DNA of 64,000 bases, from positions 420,257-484,256 of the forward strand of contig VZTG01001881.1 of assembly GCA_013397845.1 (NCBI GenBank), written 5' to 3'. Below are positions 25,456 to 39,600 of the stretch, piece by piece. The DNA is from Melanocharis versteri. Lineage: Eukaryota > Chordata > Aves > Passeriformes > Melanocharitidae. The position numbers and the translations under genes are program-made. Under the pieces are notes generated by a model. That model was not told the origin of the DNA and ran no database searches. It saw nothing but the letters and a program-made list of their open reading frames with translations. Every line of letters begins with the position of its first letter. Position 1 is the first letter of the stretch.

Positions 25456-25812
25456 GTCTTCAGTGCAGTTGGAAGACAAACAAGCAAGAAATAGCCTCCA
25501 TGTACTGTCACATACTATGTTTTTAAATCGCTACTGGCAGAAGTGAGCAATTCTTGCTAAAGAAAACAGGCTTGAAGAAATAATCAGGTCTCCATTCCTT
25601 TGCTGTTTCTCCTTATGCACAGACAAGCAAAAAATCAGTAAATGCAGATATCCACAATGTAAATGCTGCTGGCAGCTTCTCCTCACCAGATGTTCTGAAA
25701 ACAAAGCTTGTCCTCAGAATAAAACCGACTTAGTGATTTCGAAAACCAACAGCCTCTGAATTGCATCACAGTACCGATGCTCAATCTGCTATGGGACTCC
25801 GTGGGCTGGGAA
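25456..25812 (-). promoter_or_regulatory. MTUS1: 5' UTR of the ATIP1 exon with upstream ORFs
   Basis: The sequence upstream of the ATIP1 ATG contains a 3-codon upstream ORF (25595-25584, MET then stop). It also contains a 13-codon upstream ORF (25501-25460) that ends only four bases before the main ATG. A longer out-of-frame ATG lies farther upstream. If this stretch is in the mRNA, translation of ATIP1 would depend on leaky scanning or reinitiation. The extent of the UTR is inferred from a candidate acceptor at 25813. Confidence 0.45.
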
Positions 25813-25870
25813 CTGGAAAAGGAGAAATGGGAGGAGGAGGATGAGGAGGGAGGAGGAGGAAGTGGGTGGT
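25813..25870 (-). promoter_or_regulatory. MTUS1: Pyrimidine-rich tract ending in a candidate splice acceptor
   Basis: On the minus strand this is a nearly pure CT tract (CTCCTCCTCC repeats, then TTTCTCCTTTTCCAG) ending in AG at 25814-25813. It has the form of a strong 3' splice site. It would start an exon of about 480 bases containing the ATIP1 coding start, fed by an unseen upstream untranslated exon. Alternatively it is a CT-rich promoter element of an internal start site. Confidence 0.45.
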
Positions 25871-28800
25871 CTCACCAGCTGAATCTATCATCCGGCAATG
25901 TCACAGTCCATGTAATTTTTCTTTGGAGACTGTGAGGAACATTATTTAAATATTCCTGGAGGCATATTTCAGATTTGCTCTCCAAAAATCTTTTCAGGGT
26001 GCACTTTTTAAAGCTGTTTCTTTCAAACAAATATTATGTCAACATTTAAAGTGTTAACAAATCTAAAGACACATCTATTCTCTAAGAACAATTCAGTATT
26101 TGAGAGCTGCTTAAGGGAAATTCTGCTTAGCTTGGCAGCTCAACACTGCAGATGCTTCCATTTATCATCAGAGGAGAAGGACTCGGGCATTAATTCATAT
26201 TAAAACAGTTCTGTGCCAGCTGGGTTTTGAAGGCACCCAAACACTGAGGCAAATAAGCTGTTTTGGAGGAATTCTTGCAAAATAGATGCTGTTCCCATAT
26301 TTGACTAGCCCTCATATAAAAAGTTTCTTCTTACTACTTAATAGGCTGAAAAGTTTTGCATATACTTTGTTGAAGTCCACTGCCACCAGCAAAAACTAAA
26401 TTAAAAATAAATTTAGCAGATAAAGGAGTAACTATTTTACAGATCAGAAAATGTCACCTTTTTTTAAACTGCGACCCTGACTAGACATACATGCACTGGC
26501 CACCCTCCTGTGCAAAAAGAAACATTTCACTACTTTTCCTGAGGTCAGCAGCTGCCTTACCAGGCAGCCTCTGAAGCAGAGACCACCCAAGTACTCTCAG
26601 CCAGTGCTGGAGACAAAACAGTGGCAGCTCATACTTCTTTGGGGCTGTTTGAAGTGCTGGCCTCCAAAGACTTTGTAACTCTTTAGAGACAACAAAATTA
26701 GGTACTTTTCCATTGATTCTGCTCTTCTACCATTTCAGCAAACCCCAGCCAATGTTCTCTAACATCTATACCTTTGAACAGTTTTTTCCAATTCCAGAAA
26801 CAATTAACCCAACTTACTCTGAAGTAGGTGTAAGCCAAATCAAGTATCACAGTGACAGGTCTCACTTCAGCAGTGCCTAGCCTGTCCTCACTTTACCTCC
26901 ACAAACCTAATTTTTGTATTTTAATAGCATGTCTTACTTGCTCAAGATGCATAACACTTTAAATTTATAGTGCTTATTTTCCACATCAGCTAGAACTAAA
27001 AATAGCATGTTGTTGCTGTATCCGGGTATCTCTAACATCACGCAGAGCCCTGTGCAGTGACAGTGAAGCAGATGCTCACTGTATGTAGAGCAGAAGAGCT
27101 GCAGCACAGCACCTCCACAGCAGACTGCGTGAGAATACCCTGGAATGTTTTCAAAGCAGGTACCAAAATATTTATTTCCCAGCACAGTGATGAAACACCA
27201 ACTCTGATGTACTATAATACATCCTCGGTCCACACAAACCCATTCAAAATAAATACAAAGATGGTAAATTAGGGCTTTTTGTTTGGTTCCCAGGGCAGCC
27301 TCTGCACACAGCAGGGCATGCATGTCATTACTGCTATAAAACCTCATCTATTCCTTCTAGTCTGAAGAGCTTAGGCACTAGCTATGTGTGTTCATCTATC
27401 TTTCCAACAGCCTGCAGTTCCAGACTCTTTCCTAATCCAATACTATTATCAAAGACATTGCCCCTTTCTGGGCTGCATTACTACGACGCTTGAAAACCAC
27501 ACTGAGCAGTAAACCAGAAGGCTTGTTACAGCACAGTACAGCAGACTTGTGTATCCACATATGCACAGTTCATTAGCACATCTCATCAAATATCAGATCA
27601 TTATTGTCAAATCCTTTCTTAATTAAGGCATTTTGAGATTTTTACTGGGCTTACAGCCAATCTTCAAACATCATTTAGCACCCAGCCACACCAGGTTTTA
27701 CCCTTCTGCCAGGGTACCCACAAGAACTCCCTTTTATTTCCCTCCTGCTCCCACATTTCTCCAAGGGACAAGCTGCCCTAGGTAGTAAATATTCTCTGAC
27801 CTTCCCAATCTGATGCTCTCAAAAAGGTGGAAGCAGTCCAATCAGGCTAAAAAAAAACCCAAACCACTACAAACCAACAAAACACATCCAAAAAACAACC
27901 CACCACTTCTCCCCATCCTTGCAATAGTTCTTAGGAGAAAGGTAAAGAACTCCTCATTAGCTGTAAAACCAGAGAAGATGGAACATCCCTCTGAAACCTC
28001 ACTTCCTTCCTAGGAATAGGAGCTAGAACAAAGAATCTCTATGGGGCAAACATGATGTAATGCACCAGTTTGGAAACTGCAGAAGGAATGAATCACCATA
28101 CAAAATATGAGCAGATAAAAACTCTATGAGATACACAAATAATACTTTCACTGCCTCTTCTTTCCTGCTCTTTTTTTTGGGTGAAAATAGGCCATGAAGA
28201 AACAGATACATCATATTATTTGTAAAAAACCTTCTGATTTGACAAAAATGCCTTTCTAGCCTCTAGAGTTTTAATTCTATTAAATCCCAGAAACCTGAAA
28301 CAAGCCTGCTTTACTCAGAAGCAGACCTGACAGCACTAATAAAAAGCAATGGAGTCATGTCTCATCTAGTGTCATCTAGTACCCAGTGCTCAGAGAGCTG
28401 AGAGCAGCCAGCAAGAGGACTGCCCAAGCCAGTCTGAACAGCTCCCAGGCGAGACTTAACTCGCAGAGAGGTTCCTCCAGTATAATCTTCCCAGAGCTCA
28501 GTGTCACACCACGGTATGCTCCACTGTGGTGGCCGTGCATGTGCTAGCATGGTTTCCCTGGCTCAGGAAAACAGCACCTTCCACTCTTGCCTGTACTCCC
28601 ACGATAGTCATCTAGTGCCTCGTGCTCGCAGACTACAAAGCCAGGGCGTAACTCATGGGATCTTAACAGAGCATGCCAGGAACATGCACTGTCTACATTT
28701 CATGCATAACATGAGGATCACAGAGAGGTCTTTTTCTTTCTTGACATTAGAGAAGGGTGACAAAAAACAGCACCAGAAAACAGCAGAATAAAATAGGAAG

Positions 28801-31800
28801 CAATATACAGAGGACAAAAGGACAGGTTTTATTTACTAGCACCTTACTGCTGGCTTCCCTCAGACTCCAAGGGCAAAACTGGTGATCAACATGGACAAAG
28901 GGGCTCTATCCTGTTATGACCACGTAATTCAGTCCGGGTTGCTAAATGCATCAGTACCTGATGACACCATCCAATTGATGGAGGGGCCAGACCTATTTTA
29001 ACCCCAGCAGATTTAGTATATCCAGCACTCCCTGGGAACATTAGTAACATGACAAAAAAGGAGCCAAGTGCACTGGCATCTGCAAGCTCTCAATTCAGCC
29101 TCACAAGGCCAAATCCACAGAGTCTGCGTTTCTACTGTCCCTTTCCCTCTTTCCTCATCCAACAATCACTAAGAATGCCATTGGAAAACAGTTAAGTGTC
29201 TCACTGTATAAAAGTCTAAATCAGGAGCTAGATATTTAGATCCAAGAAGCCCATGTAAAGGACATTTGGCTCCATGTCACAAGACAGCAAGAGCAGCGCA
29301 GAGCAGATGGATTTCACTGGCATGCTTTACACTTTAGGAAGAACTGAAGGGCGACTGCTTATGCAAAGAGAGATGCAAGAAGCAGGAACCTACTAAGAGC
29401 CAAAGGGTCATCTGTGTCCTCGTTTTTATTTCTGGAAAATTATTGCCCCCACTCCACTTTCCTGTGACCACCTTGCTCTAGCCAGTGCTCCAGTTTGAAA
29501 AGCTAGTCATCCCTAATCGTCCTGTAGGCAACAGTATCTGCTGCCACAATGAATGCAAACAGCAGCTTCAAGACTAATTTTAAGTTCAAATCCTCTCCTG
29601 AAGAAAAAAGGAAATATCTTCCTTCCTTAGAGCAGGAGCTAAAATCCTAAATAATTTAAGTTTCTTCTTTCTGTACACAGAAGCTTTTAATCATTATAAA
29701 TTCAGCAGCCTGTCAAACTGAAGGTGATGCTGCAGTGGATTCCCAGGCAAACTGATACAGGAATCAGGCTGATCTGTGTGTCCCTCATGGAGAAGTGGTA
29801 TTTACATTATCTGCACTCTTTTAGAATTGAGAACAGCCACAAAATACTGCAAGAATCATTTTATTTTTAGCCTCTTTAAGGGAAGTGCATTTGCAGGATG
29901 TCCTTTTCAAAATGGCATTTTTGTTAGACTGCCTCAGTCAAAATCCTACAAAGCTATAACTCTACAACAGCGTACAATATCACCAATATTAGGGTAACAT
30001 GCCCTAAAATTTGAAGCTTCAATGATCCAGCCAGATGTAACAAAAACTCGCAATCACCTCTTTGCTAGGGACTTCTGCGGTTCAGAAACAGGGTAGGTGT
30101 GTGCTTAATTTCTTGTGAGCTCAAGCCTCAAGGAACAGAGGAAAAATTAATGCTTGAACTGGGGCCATAGCTTACAGATCTATTATTTATTTACACAACA
30201 GTTATTTATATTCACTGTGCAAGTGTATTTCACCCATGGCCTCACAACAATACCCAGAGAGCCTCTAATAAAGAACAACATTGCAAATAAAGTTAATTTA
30301 GGCAAGTATATGCCCTAAGACATGCTAGTGGTTTATGTGGAGAGCACAAAACACATTCAAAATAACTCACTGTCTTTTGCTTACCTCTGTGGGCTTTGTA
30401 TGCTCTCCATTACCCCAGACATAAACAAAAAAAAGGCAGATGTACAAGTTCTTTAACTATCTTTGACATAAGACCACGAGTTTCACGTTTCTGAGACAGC
30501 TCAATGATCTTTCAAGTATTATGTCCACTTAGCCCCCTAACAGGGTCCAATGAACTCCAGCTCCCAACATGGGAATTTTCTCTATCACTTGAACTGAGCT
30601 GATGCAATCTGTAGATATCACTTTCAGCTGCACTCTCTACTCACACAGAGGCTGGCCTACCCAATATTTAGACAAGTGAGAGAAAACTGAAGACCTGTGT
30701 TGTTCTCCTGTGTGGCTTGTTATTGTGAAACATCAAAATAAATACCAGAGAAAAGAACCACAGACATTTCTCCCCACAACAGAATAAACACCACAGAAAT
30801 AAACTACAAATACTCCTGCTGTAGAAAGCCTGCATACTTCTGCATCACCAGTTGTTTGGAGTATGGATGTGTGGAGCTGGAGAGCAAGTTTCTCACAGAA
30901 GTTTGGAACTAAATAATAATAAACATCTCTGGAATATCTAACTTGTAATCCAGAAAACAGGTCCTAACTTAAAAGCATTAAAAGAAGAAATGGACCTTGT
31001 AGTGTGAAAACCATTCTGGTTGGGCTACAAAAGACCTTAATGAATGATTGTCTGTCACTACAGGAAAAGTGACAGAACCCCCACTAAGTCCTCATTGCTG
31101 GGATTTTAAATATAATCCCAACATTTTCAGTCCACAGATTTGAGAAACTGCCCGCAGAACACCACTACCACTTGAATTAGATGGCTTATATGTTACTCCA
31201 TAGCAAGCCTTGAGGTTTTGGAATTCCTTGGGTTTTTTAAAAAATATTTGTTGAAGGCACAGGGAACAGTGCTGATTGCTAGCATGGAACAACAGACAAC
31301 CTTCCCAAATCATTAACTTTCAGAAGATCACGTTTGAGAAGAACACAAGGAACATGAACACAAATACACTGATAGACCTATCTAACAGCTGAAGGGACCA
31401 ATCTGGAATACATTAAGACTGTGTTGTCAGGTATCTCTGGTTTTTTGCATCCTCTTGTCTATTCTAACGAACATACTACATCAGGAAAACACCATTTGTT
31501 TAAAAATAAAAACAAACAAACAAAAAAAACCCACTCAAAAGAGTTCAGGGTAGCATTCTCAAAACATCAGCACCAGTCATTTCACTTTGAAGACTTCTGG
31601 AGCATTCTAGTTCTCACCCAAGAAATTAAATCCTTAGATCCAGCTGTTGTACTATACTTTATTTAGTAACAGTGCAAAACTCTGGCCAAGAAGGCCACAG
31701 CTATTGTGTTTCAAAGATTATTTCAGGTTTACGGATATTCCCTTAACTCTTTGAAATAAGTATCATTATATGTCCCCAATAAATACATTTATTGGGAAAC

Positions 31801-34800
31801 TCCAATTCACATACATTTGCATTAATTCTGCATTTATTTATATAGAAATGGCAAAACAAATGCCAGCTTTCACAGCTAGTTCACATGCAGTAGCTACCCT
31901 ACTTAGTAGCTTTGCTGTCTGTTTATAAGAGCATTAGCCTGAAGGCATTCTAAGGCTAGATCACGAGACAATTGAGTCATTCAGACAGTCCTCATAGTTC
32001 ACATGGACCAAAAAAACATCTAAAAAAAGACTATAGCCAGCTTTTTATTGCAGCTAGAAAGGCAAAAAAATAGCCCAGCCACAGTAAAATATCTGCAAAA
32101 AGAGGTTTAAGCCTGATCTCTGTTGCTTTTCAAGGGATAAAGGCTAAGTACTAATTTACATTGTTCAACTCCCAAAATTTCCAGCATGTAAAACATTAAC
32201 TACATTAAATGAATACAAAATCTAATCTTGTTCCTGTGTCACCCCAGAGCATGCAAAACTGTTCCAAGTTCTTCTGCAGGAGTTCCTGGCTTTTCTTTTG
32301 GAGATAGGGACAGAGACAGAAAAACTGATGAACCCAATCTTATTTACAAATGCTGAAGCTCTTAACACCAGAGACTGAGAATACAGTCTATCTAATACAT
32401 CTATATTGAAATTCCCAGTTAAAACTAGTCAGAAGTCCTGCTTCTGCAATGGGGAAGACCTGAGCCTCCTGGCTGCCAGGGCATATAAGTTCAGGCACAT
32501 ATCAAGGCCTTTTCAAGTCTCCAAGCAACACCACTGCCCACACAGTTTCTTCTACACTTGCAAAAACTCTTATAAGCAAATACACACCACCCCCCAATCA
32601 AGAACAAACCCCAAAAGATCTTCCAATCAGATACAAAAGGAGAAACTGAGCCCTAATAAGTTACTTGAGCAGATATCTCTTATCAGTTGGGGTAATTTGT
32701 CATACATTGCTGAATACTACAGACAGTCAACTGAAGACCTAAGTATTCGGCATTCATAACAATGTGCATCAGCTCCCAGAATAGTCTTCCCAATTTTTAA
32801 AGAAAAATACACATTTTGACACAGTATAACATACAATTTTTAAACATTAGGTTTTTTTTTGTTGTTAAAGCACAATCGGAGTGTGATGTACATTAATCCT
32901 TGTTTTTCAGACATGGAAAGTGCAAGTATTTTGAGGGTAACCTATTCTATCGAAGAATCTACAACATAAGAACTGCTTCCTCTGAGGTTCAACAGGGATG
33001 ACTAACAGCATAGAAGAAAGGGGCGTAAACTGAACCTTAAAGTATGCCTCCAACTTGTGTCTGAACCAGAGTATTTTGTTAGAAAAAGCATCCAATCCCA
33101 GTATAAAGGTTTGAATGAAGAGCCAGCCCCCACCTTTAACAACCTGTTCCAAGGGACAGCTGCACAGACTGTTACATGCATACTTTATTTTCCCATTTGA
33201 GCTTGATCAGCACTATTACTCACTTTTGCAATAAGCCCCCTGACCAAATTTCTTCCCCCTCCCAGTGTTCTATTTTCTCACAAATGGTTGAACTAAAACA
33301 AACAGATCAGAGTAAGAAAACAGAACACCATGATGGAGCATGTATCATTTCTGAATAAAGCTTCTTTGGTTTTCATGGCTGCTACAGCCTTTAGTAACCA
33401 ATTCCACTCTGCATACTCCATCACAGTGCTACAAGATACAATATAAATCACACTGTTCATATTTAATAACACTTGACAGGCGTATCCAGCAGTTGTCCTA
33501 GCTGTTGTCCTGACAATGGTTTTATGCTGCACATATAAGTATAACTCGTTATCCATAATATACCACAGATCCCTTTCAGGGTTATGGAACAACAGGATAA
33601 GCCAAATATTCACATGCTTTATTCCCAAAATGATTGCTTTACCTTTGGAACTGCCAAACAGGATATTTGCTTTTGCTTGGCTCACGTAGGTTCAGAGATT
33701 ACTGTGTTGTAACTTAATGTTTGGTCAATAACAGAGACCTGAGATGCGAATATCCACTGCATCCATACACACTGCACTGTAATATACTACACAGGCAGCT
33801 TTTTCTACAGGGAGGGCTGAAGAAAAAAGGAAACAGCACTAACTTTATGCATTTTTAGAGGCAGTTTTGCATCTAGTTCAAAATTTCATCTCATAAGAGG
33901 CAACATTTTAATTCATATTTACATTAGGACATTACAGTAAGTGCACCTGAACATCCTTACTTGAAGTTAGCGAGTTAAGAAGTATAATAAAACATATTAT
34001 TCCCAAGAAGTTAATTCTGCCTTAGCTTTAAAGCCAGTGCTGAAGAAATATACCACAGAACTTGTAGAATTTATTTGATGCACTGAACATAACCCATGGA
34101 AAATAAGAGAATTCAGAAGAAGAAGCCTTGTGAATGTTTTAACATGAACAAGAAATGAACAGCTGTAAACAGGCAAGTCTGTCCAGTTTTACAGGCACAC
34201 TAACAGTCTGCTGTGGCTTGCCTTGTCAAGCAGACTCTGGCTGTGCATCACTGCTGCAAATGAATGGAAAATGGAGAAACAGCACCAACAGTAAGAGAAC
34301 AGACAGCATATCTAGAAAAGCCTGCTATTTTTTCATCCTTGAAGAAATGTGAAAGGCAGCATGAACAACTGAGCTAGACACTTAGTTAGCACCTTAATAT
34401 TGTAAACAATTATCAGAGTCCTGCTGCAACAAATTAGTCCTGGGCACATGAGTGGGAAATAGAAGTGGGGTTGGAACTTCTCACTGGAAAAGGCTAAAAA
34501 CTTAGACTTAACTATGGCACTGAAATAAAAGAACAAAAGCTTTATACTAGCTGTAGTCACTAGAACAAAGATTCACTATAATATCAAAGCCAAAAGAAAA
34601 AAAAAAGAAGATAGTGGGCCTCATTCTACATGGTACTGGCTGGCATTATTTCAGTTCATTTCAAAAAAGATCATTTGTCTTTTCTTAAAATGTAAGACTT
34701 TTCACTGCAGAATATCCAAGCAGTAACACAGTATTTTTATTCTGTAAGAACTATCTGCAACTGCAAGGATGGAAAAAAACTTCTTAAAAATGCAAAATAC

Positions 34801-36580
34801 TCCACCAGAAAGCTCTGCATTCATAAATGGGAAATTATACTAATACTTTGTACAAATTAGAAATGTCTTAAGTAGAATGTTTAACATCTCCAGTTTTGAA
34901 AACTGACTCAGTACAGTAAGCAGTTCAGGTTTGTTAAGACAAACACTGAAATACAGCCATTTTACTGGCAAAAGTATGAGTAAAGAGCATTTACTAAAAT
35001 ATTGCCAAATATTACAGCCAATTTGGAGTTTATGGCTATGTTTTTTAAGGTACTAAACCCATAACTGCAAAGTTACGTAGCTACATGCTTCATTAGGTCA
35101 GAAAAGATGAATCATAAGCAAAACTCTACCAAACCAAAAAAAAGGGGAGAGAACACTACTTTTCTGCATGGAAAGTAGAGAGAATGTGCACACTAAATTT
35201 AGGGGGAAATAAAGTTATATTTTTGAGACAACTGTAAGCAAGCATAAGAGAAATTTACGTTTCTAGTTTCTAGCCCCGAAATGGATTTTATTGCTTAGTA
35301 GAAGTTTCCTCAATCGAGCTGATCGAGACATTATGTTGCCAGCTGAACCATCCCCTACATGCTTATACAACAGACTATGTCTGAGCTCTTGAAACTCAGT
35401 GTCAGGCTTTACCTAAACTAACATTAGTTCAGCCAAGTATCAATAAAAACAACAAACAGAACAAGCACTTTGTGCAAAGTCTGACAGGAGCCCTGACTCT
35501 TGGCAGAAGATATCAAAGTACTCTGCCACAATTAATATGTAGACATTTGATACCCAAGAGCGTAATAGACAAAAGTATTAAATGCACGTTATGACTACAG
35601 GAAATTAAAAAAATACTGCCACAGTACCAGAGTTACAGGTCAGAACTGATTTGCCCAGTAATTTCAGACTCAAATTTACAACATCTGCTTGGCTACAGCA
35701 CCTCTTTCAGAAAGACATCTGTTATTCACTCAGGGGACACAGTGCTTTCCAGTGATCTTCAGTTTCTTTCAAAAAGGGCGTCTCAATAAGTAATTAAGTA
35801 CAAGTAGCTTTTAATTCAACAAATATACACAGAGTCTCAGGAAACTAATTTAGACTGCCAACTCTTGAAAAGGCCTGGAAACTGCTGCAAGTAGAAGCAT
35901 CATCCTTTTCAGTCTTTTGGCAGCTAGAAACTAGCACCAGGTGTCCTGACTGGCACAAACACCAAAAACAAACCATGAAGTCCTTAAAACTCTGCCAGAT
36001 TTTGAAACGCCATCTGCCACTTAATCAGCTGCGATTTCTCCCTCTGCCATATGAGCAAACACATACATCAACACGCTCCGGTAATTTCAACTTCTTATAC
36101 AAATATAGTCTACAGTGTTACACAAAGACAGCTCACACCAACAGGTTATGTACAATGAACGTTCCAGAAAAGGAAGGCTCTGTGGGATTCCTCTACTTGT
36201 TTTTGTTTTTTTTTAAAGCTGCAACACACGAGTTCATTCATTACTTACTTCGGCTAAAAAGTAAAAATTACACCCAAGTTTCATTTCCATACTTTTTTTT
36301 TTTGTATACAGTTGAAACTTCCTTAGGTTTCACTGGAAACAGAGTAACAGATAGAACAGACTGTATAGTCTAAGACTAGTGTAGCCAGAAGACAGGAAGT
36401 AGACAAAACCCAGGAAAATGGGCTTTTTTCCATATTCCTTGAAACTAGAGTCAGTGGTAGTTTACAGAGCTATCCATTGCATATCTGCTCTTCCCAGAAA
36501 AGAACCAATATACCAATATAATGTATAAATGTAATTTGAGTTGCACCACAGAAAATATAAAATGCATTCAGAAAACTCAC
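25871..36580 (-). other. MTUS1: MTUS1 intron segment upstream of the ATIP1 exon
   Basis: This is long AT-rich intronic sequence with no exon, RNA gene or clear mobile element recognised. The 137-codon frame at 27347-26934 and the 130-codon frame at 33685-33293 have no family match and low-complexity usage typical of chance frames. A 10-bp direct repeat (TCATCTAGTG type) lies at 28362-28380. Confidence 0.65.
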
Positions 36581-36628
36581 CAGGACCCAAACAAGATAAG
36601 CTTTGGCGTACATTTCTTCCAGGAGTAC
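36581..36628 (-). CDS. MTUS1: MTUS1 small 48-nt exon 5
   Basis: This is a 48-nt exon (16 codons), phase 1 on both sides, so it can be skipped without shifting the frame. The acceptor is TTTCTGAAG at 36630-36629 after a T-rich tract. The donor is G|GTGAGT at 36581/36580. Joined to its neighbours it reads TPKG, then TPGRNVRQSLSCLGP, then VDKGKQ. Mammalian MTUS1 has a similarly small segment at this point (PSRKNLFTALNA between PPKG and VEKSRQ). Sequence identity is low, and recognition depends on position, phase and splice sites. A spurious exon is possible but less likely given both good splice sites and the unbroken phase. Confidence 0.75.
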
Positions 36629-39600
36629 CTTCAGAAAGGAAACAAAAAAAAATTATACTTCAAGCCAGTAAGGGGCAGTATGGCTGCCTTAAATTTTTAA
36701 GATTCAAAATTCTTTCCACACAAGCTCCTCAAACTTCACAATTTCAGTGTCTTTCTTGTGATGGCTGATCTACAGCAAGATTTAGCATTATAAGAAACTG
36801 CTTGGAAAATGCAGGATGCATTCCCAATTACAATTATCCCATTACAATTATTATATTTCATTTAAGTCAGGTAGCACTGTTTCACTTCACTCATTCAAAG
36901 AGGACCACAGATAATGAAAAACTATGATCTATTCTGGCACTATAACAATTTCTTTTCCTTCTGTATGCTACAGTTATTTTATTTGCATAGAAGATCAATA
37001 AATTAATAACATTCTCAAACGTGCTAACAATCAAGTTAGACATAAATGAAAGCACTGAGAAAGTTAACCCACCCTTACTGTATTACTTAAAAGTTATGTG
37101 AAAATTGACCTACGAACCTTATTGTTTTGAAGGATATTGAATGAAAGCAATCTTTCAGACTGCTGGGTGTGAGTGCAAAAGTCACATGTAGAAGTTCATA
37201 AAAGGTCTTTTGACACCACCTTTCTGCAGGCTTTAGGAACAGTGTGTGATCCTACGGCACGGGTTTCATCAGGAAACAAGTTGCTTTGTACCGCCACTGC
37301 ACTTGTTTCCCCCTGCCTCAGCCCTACAAATAGAGCTTTTCTCACAAAGTGAAAATTAGGTCTTACAAAGCTTGTCCAAAGGTTTGTATCTGTTCTTTTG
37401 GTTCACTCTGGCAGAAAAGAATAATTTTAATTCTAAGTTGAAGATAAAACAAAAATCTGATACAGAAACATAAAGTGGAGTAAATATCCTCAAGAGCCAG
37501 AGCTGATCAGCACGCTCTCACAAGAACCTTGCTTAAATTAAACACAAACTTGGCAAAATCTAGTCTACACTACGTCTTGCAAGCATACAACCTTATAAGC
37601 AGGTGACAGAACATCATTTAACAGAGAGATTAATTATCCTGTATTTTTAGTCTTTATGGGATGCAAGTTTCAAGCAGATAGTAGACAATGAATGTCCCTA
37701 AAGCAAATACATAAAAACAGAACTTTGCAGAGCCGGTGTCCAACATGGCGAACTGCAAAGAAAATGAGCCGACTATCTCAATTATTCTGAAAGCATAGCT
37801 GCTCCTTCTTAAGACAGAGAGATCCAAGAAAAACTGAAAAATTGACTACCCAACAGCTGATTACCTCTAGTCTCACTGACTTTCCTTGCTAAGTGCAGTG
37901 GCCCAGATGATTTTGGTGTGCACTGGTTCAGTGAAGCAGACCTGGTCTTGGCTCCTAGAAGTAAAAGCTTAGATGAAATTTAAAGTAGAACTATATCAGC
38001 AATTAAAGACATATCTTAAATTTTTACAGCTAAGTACAAGATGCATAAATCTACACAAGCACAGAAAGAGAAACCTTCTAGAATGTTTAAGTTGTATTTA
38101 AACTTAGCTTCGCTTTCCCAGAACTCACCTTGGAAGGAATAAAAAGATGGTTTTAAAATCCTTCTAAGCAGGAGAAAACACTAGTAAAGATTTTACTTTA
38201 GCACTAAGATCAAGTTACTTAAGTCTCAAAACAGCAGCAAATACAATGCAGCTAAGGAAACACTGGCTGAAAGAGACCTCCAGAGGCCAGATACCCAGAC
38301 TCCCGCCCAGAGCAGAGTCACCATTAAAACAAAATCAGCTGACCATGCTTTTGTCTAGATGAGCCTTGCAAACCTACAGGAAGGGTGATTCGATGGCACC
38401 ACTGGAAAAGTATGCATTTCCCACTTTACAATTTACAAGCATTTCTGATTGCCGCATCATCTGGTGCTACTGAGAAGAGTTTGGCACCACGACCTTTACA
38501 GCTGTCCTTTTCAAGTTATTGACTGCACAGGCTTAACTCCCTAAACCTCTTCTCACAGGACAGAGACCCCAGCCAACTTCCTAAGTCTCCAGTGGATCTT
38601 TGCAGTTTCAAAACAATCCTCTTGGTCCAAGAAGGACCCAAAACACAACACCGTAGTCCAGGTGACACTGATCTGAAGGGCAATACCAGCTTCCTTTGGC
38701 CACACTGCTCCTGCAGGTGCTGAAGGCACACCTCCAGGTCACTGAAGATGATGAGCTATGCATAGTTGTGCCGCACATGCTGGACCCCAACAGAAAGCAT
38801 CAGCTTGTCAGAAAGCCATATGATTCGTGTTTGTCTCAAACTGACTTGTAATTTGCAGCAAATTCTGCTTCTTTTCACTGTTTACTCTTTTAAAGCATGT
38901 CATTATGGTGAGATATTTGGCAGGCATCTCTTACTTATTCTCAATTATGTCAGATACCAGCTTAAAATTTAAGTCTAATACAGGACTACAGCATTTAATT
39001 TGGTTTATCCAATTACAATAACCAGTTCACCACAAAGATGGTCAGAAGCAAGCTGATTACAGCTAGGACTTAGGAACAAGACACAGCAAGCTTATTTATC
39101 TGCTCCCATTATGTCTTTAATTTTGGTCAGAGAACAAGTTGTCAACTGGTGTTTGTGGCTTGAGTGGAAGACGCACTGCTGGCCAACCAAGAGGTCCTAG
39201 CTCGACCAGAAATAGGAACCTGAACCATGTTTAATACAAAGTCAGGAAGCACATTTAATGTTTCTTTTAGCACAAGATGATAAAACACAATTAACTGTCT
39301 TGTCTCCATTAAAGCTTCTAATTCAGCCAGTAAGAAGAATATCAAGAAAAAGCAACATAAAAAGCTAAGTTTCTGTGACTCTTCCCTTCGAAAGACAGGA
39401 CAATGCCACTGATCTACAGAAGAAGATACATCTAACAATATCTTATTCAAAAATATATCACCACCCCCCAAGGCCCTTTCAGTCCTGAAAGGAGTGAAGA
39501 TAACACAAAGTCTGCATAAGGACAAGAACAACCATACACTCAGGATAAATTCAGGTATGTCTATTCTGCAGATTACCAGCAGCGACAGAGTCTGTGCCCT

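Noticed and set aside
26934..27347. 137-codon minus-strand open frame
   Set aside because: It has no recognisable domain, its Cys/His/Leu-rich composition is typical of chance frames, and it has no fitting splice sites or neighbours.
33293..33685. 130-codon minus-strand open frame
   Set aside because: There is no family match, and the composition follows the local base content.
38516..38790. Short gene on the minus strand
   Set aside because: The frames fall inside a degraded CR1 3' fragment.
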